A DNA stretch of 13,992 bases, from the NCBI GenBank assembly GCA_030428825.1, contig JAUIEL010000093.1, positions 1 to 13,992 of the forward strand. Direction: 5' to 3'. Positions 12,660 through 13,992 of this stretch are shown here, in pieces (within the stretch, counting starts at the first letter, position 1; every line of letters begins with the position of its first letter). This DNA comes from a bacterium (lineage in GTDB: Bacteria > Planctomycetota > B15-G4 > JADJEK01). The translations under genes were made by a program, and so were the position numbers. The notes beneath the pieces are model-generated. The model ran no database searches and was not told the origin of the DNA. It was given only the letters and a program-made list of their open reading frames with translations.

Positions 12660-13992
12660 ATGATCCGCAAGCTCCTCCTCACCGGAACGATCCTGAGCGG
12701 CCTCGCCGCCGTCGCCGCCGCCAGCTCCGCCAGTTACTCGATCAAGACCCGCACCAAGGACGGCGGGTTCGGGGACACGTACGGGACGGACAACTACATC
12801 TACATCACGCTCCACGGTCCGTACGGGAACACCGGGGCGATCCAGATCCAGGGGCACCACGAGATGGGCCAGGAGGAGGGGTACTCCTACACCAAGGCCG
12901 ACGTCGGGGTGCCGTACAAGATCACGGTCGACGTCGACGGGCAGCTCGCCGACAAGTGGACGCCCGACTGGATCGACGTCAGCTACAAGGGGAAGACCCA
13001 GCGCTTCAGCATCTACCGCGAGCTCGGCTACGACCCGACCGACTTCACCGTCCCCGTGAAGCTGAACAAGCAGGGGCAGCCGGTCCAGGCGCCGAAGCAG
13101 ACCGTCCAGCTCGCGGTCTCCGACAACATCGGCGGGGAGAGCTCGAGCCGCTCGCACAAGGTGAAGACGTCGTTCACCGAGTACACGAGCACCGTCGTCG
13201 CGGAGACGAACACGACCAACGTCGGCGTGGTCTCGTCGCTGAAGTACGAGAGCCCGGCGTCGAAGTTCGGGTCGATGTCGGCCGAGATCAGCTCGAGCTG
13301 GAACGAGGAGGTGTCGAAGCACAACGAACGCATGAACGGCTCGAGCTTCACCCAGGAGATCGAGTGGGACTTCGAGGTCCCGCGGGACTCGTTCGTGATC
13401 GTCCAGCGGACGTTCCAGGTGCCGATCGAGTACCAGGTCTACACCGACGGCCTCACCACCTTCGCGATGCGGACCCTCGGCAAGAGCCCGTCCCAGCAGT
13501 CGGAGGTGAAGCGCCAGATCCCGCACGTCGACAGCCGGCTGAACAAGATCGTCCCGATCCGCGAGTCGGAGATCCTCGCCCTCCTCGATCCGACCCGCTA
13601 CCCGGGCCAGAACGTCGCCGACCAGCGGGCGAAGTACGACGCGCGGCGCCAGTACTTCCTCGACCGCGGCTACGTCTTCACCGGCAGCCAGCCGACGGTC
13701 GACCCGAACGACCCGTTCGGCTTCGGGAAGTCCGACCCGACTCCCGAGCCGACGCCGACCGCGCCCGTCGCCCCGATCACGCCCGTCGCTCCGGTCACGC
13801 CGGCGGCCCCGGTCACGCCGGCCGCTCCGGTCACGCCGGCCGCTCCGGTCACGCCGGCCGCCCCGACGCCGGAGCCGGCGCCGGCCGCGGTCGCGGCGAA
13901 GCTGCCGAACCTCACCGCCGAGGTCCAGTCGGTGAACTACGGGAAGGGGAAGGTGACGGTGAAGGTCACGGTCCGGAACGACGGCGAGGGGG
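12660..13992 (+). CDS. Secreted PLAT / aerolysin-like / Pro-rich / CARDB-like protein (3' partial)
   Basis: The first 444 residues are in the window. ATG 12660 has AGGA six bases upstream (12650-12653) and gives a clear signal peptide (residues 1-24, cleavage near SSA-SYS). Residues 25-115 fit a PLAT/LH2 lipid- or protein-binding beta-sandwich: SIKTRTKDGGFGDTYGTDN, YIYITLHG, WTPDWIDVSY. Residues 145-265 are Ser/Thr-rich alternating strands (DNIGGESSSRSHKVKTSFTE; TSTVVAETNTTNVGVVSSLK; SAEISSSWNEEV; then VPRDSFVIVQRTFQVPIEY). This is the pattern of the aerolysin/ETX-MTX2 pore-forming module, with two long strand pairs around an amphipathic insertion loop (about 195-210). Residues 360-410 are a spacer of APVTPA repeats. 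From about 415 (LPNLTAEVQSVNYGKGKVTV) a CARDB-like adhesive domain begins and is cut by the window edge. No cysteine is present so far. The aerolysin assignment rests on pattern, not alignment; a non-toxic surface protein with a similar fold is possible. Confidence 0.72.
   Translation, partial: MIRKLLLTGTILSGLAAVAAASSASYSIKTRTKDGGFGDTYGTDNYIYITLHGPYGNTGAIQIQGHHEMGQEEGYSYTKADVGVPYKITVDVDGQLADKWTPDWIDVSYKGKTQRFSIYRELGYDPTDFTVPVKLNKQGQPVQAPKQTVQLAVSDNIGGESSSRSHKVKTSFTEYTSTVVAETNTTNVGVVSSLKYESPASKFGSMSAEISSSWNEEVSKHNERMNGSSFTQEIEWDFEVPRDSFVIVQRTFQVPIEYQVYTDGLTTFAMRTLGKSPSQQSEVKRQIPHVDSRLNKIVPIRESEILALLDPTRYPGQNVADQRAKYDARRQYFLDRGYVFTGSQPTVDPNDPFGFGKSDPTPEPTPTAPVAPITPVAPVTPAAPVTPAAPVTPAAPVTPAAPTPEPAPAAVAAKLPNLTAEVQSVNYGKGKVTVKVTVRNDGEG
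13758..13871 (+). repeat. APVTPA-coding short tandem repeat
   Basis: About five units of a 15-18 bp repeat (core GTCACGCCGGCGGCCCCG and variants) encode VAPITP, VAPVTPA and AAPVTPA units within the secreted protein's linker. Copies are nearly identical in their DNA (GCTCCGGTCACGCCGGCC), so this linker can be expected to vary in length by slippage. On the minus strand it reads as a collagen-like GVTGAA repeat, which is not a gene. Confidence 0.75.

Noticed and set aside
12456..13526. Extension of the GIN lipoprotein frame far upstream
   Set aside because: The sequence is antisense to the PLAT/aerolysin-like gene. ATG 12455 has a good ribosome-binding site and gives the lipoprotein signal.
13670..13915. 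Collagen-like repeat protein (GVTGAA units) on the minus strand
   Set aside because: It is only the complement of the APVTPA-coding linker of the plus-strand secreted protein.

Overview
This is a GC-rich (roughly 70%) bacterial chromosomal window with strong G/C third-position codon use. Taxon cannot be fixed from 14 kb. The double-membrane lipoproteins, the ECF-type sigma factor with a weak region 2, and the secreted beta-sandwich domain fused to a di-heme cytochrome peroxidase resemble gene content of Planctomycetota, Myxococcota and uncultured relatives of Acidobacteriota/Eisenbacteria. That placement is an inference.

Layout. (1) 1-265: last codons of an upstream gene, then a perfect 28-bp palindrome likely to be its terminator. 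(2) 266-5618, + strand: a coiled-coil lipoprotein with a C-terminal membrane helix, then a large Lhr-type DNA helicase. (3) 5545-6495, - strand: a secreted M23 (LytM-type) peptidase whose 3' end overlaps the helicase tail by 74 bp. (4) 6496-7102: a gene-poor, rearranged stretch with a 159-bp MITE-like element, a short coding remnant and 60-bp tandem repeats that run into the 3' end of the next gene. (5) 7103-9219, - strand: an OmpR-type response regulator and a histidine kinase, joined by a GTGA overlap. (6) 9362-10983, + strand and divergent from the regulator: a secreted di-heme cytochrome c peroxidase-like gene, broken by an inverted copy of its own downstream sequence. (7) 11029-12455, - strand: a sigma-70-like factor preceded by a 13-codon leader ORF, and upstream of it a GIN-domain lipoprotein. 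(8) 12660-end, + strand and divergent: a secreted PLAT / aerolysin-like / proline-rich / CARDB-like protein cut by the window edge.

Functional theme: most products act at or outside the cytoplasmic membrane (two lipoproteins, a cell-wall peptidase, a sensor kinase, a periplasmic/secreted haem protein and a putative pore-forming-type secreted protein). The two-component pair sits divergently from the peroxidase and may control it. The GIN lipoprotein and the PLAT/aerolysin-like gene share a 204-bp divergent intergenic region. The two observations most worth following are the self-templated inverted repeat (10353-10456) that deletes a conserved part of the peroxidase and shifts its frame, and the aerolysin-like architecture at 12660-13992.
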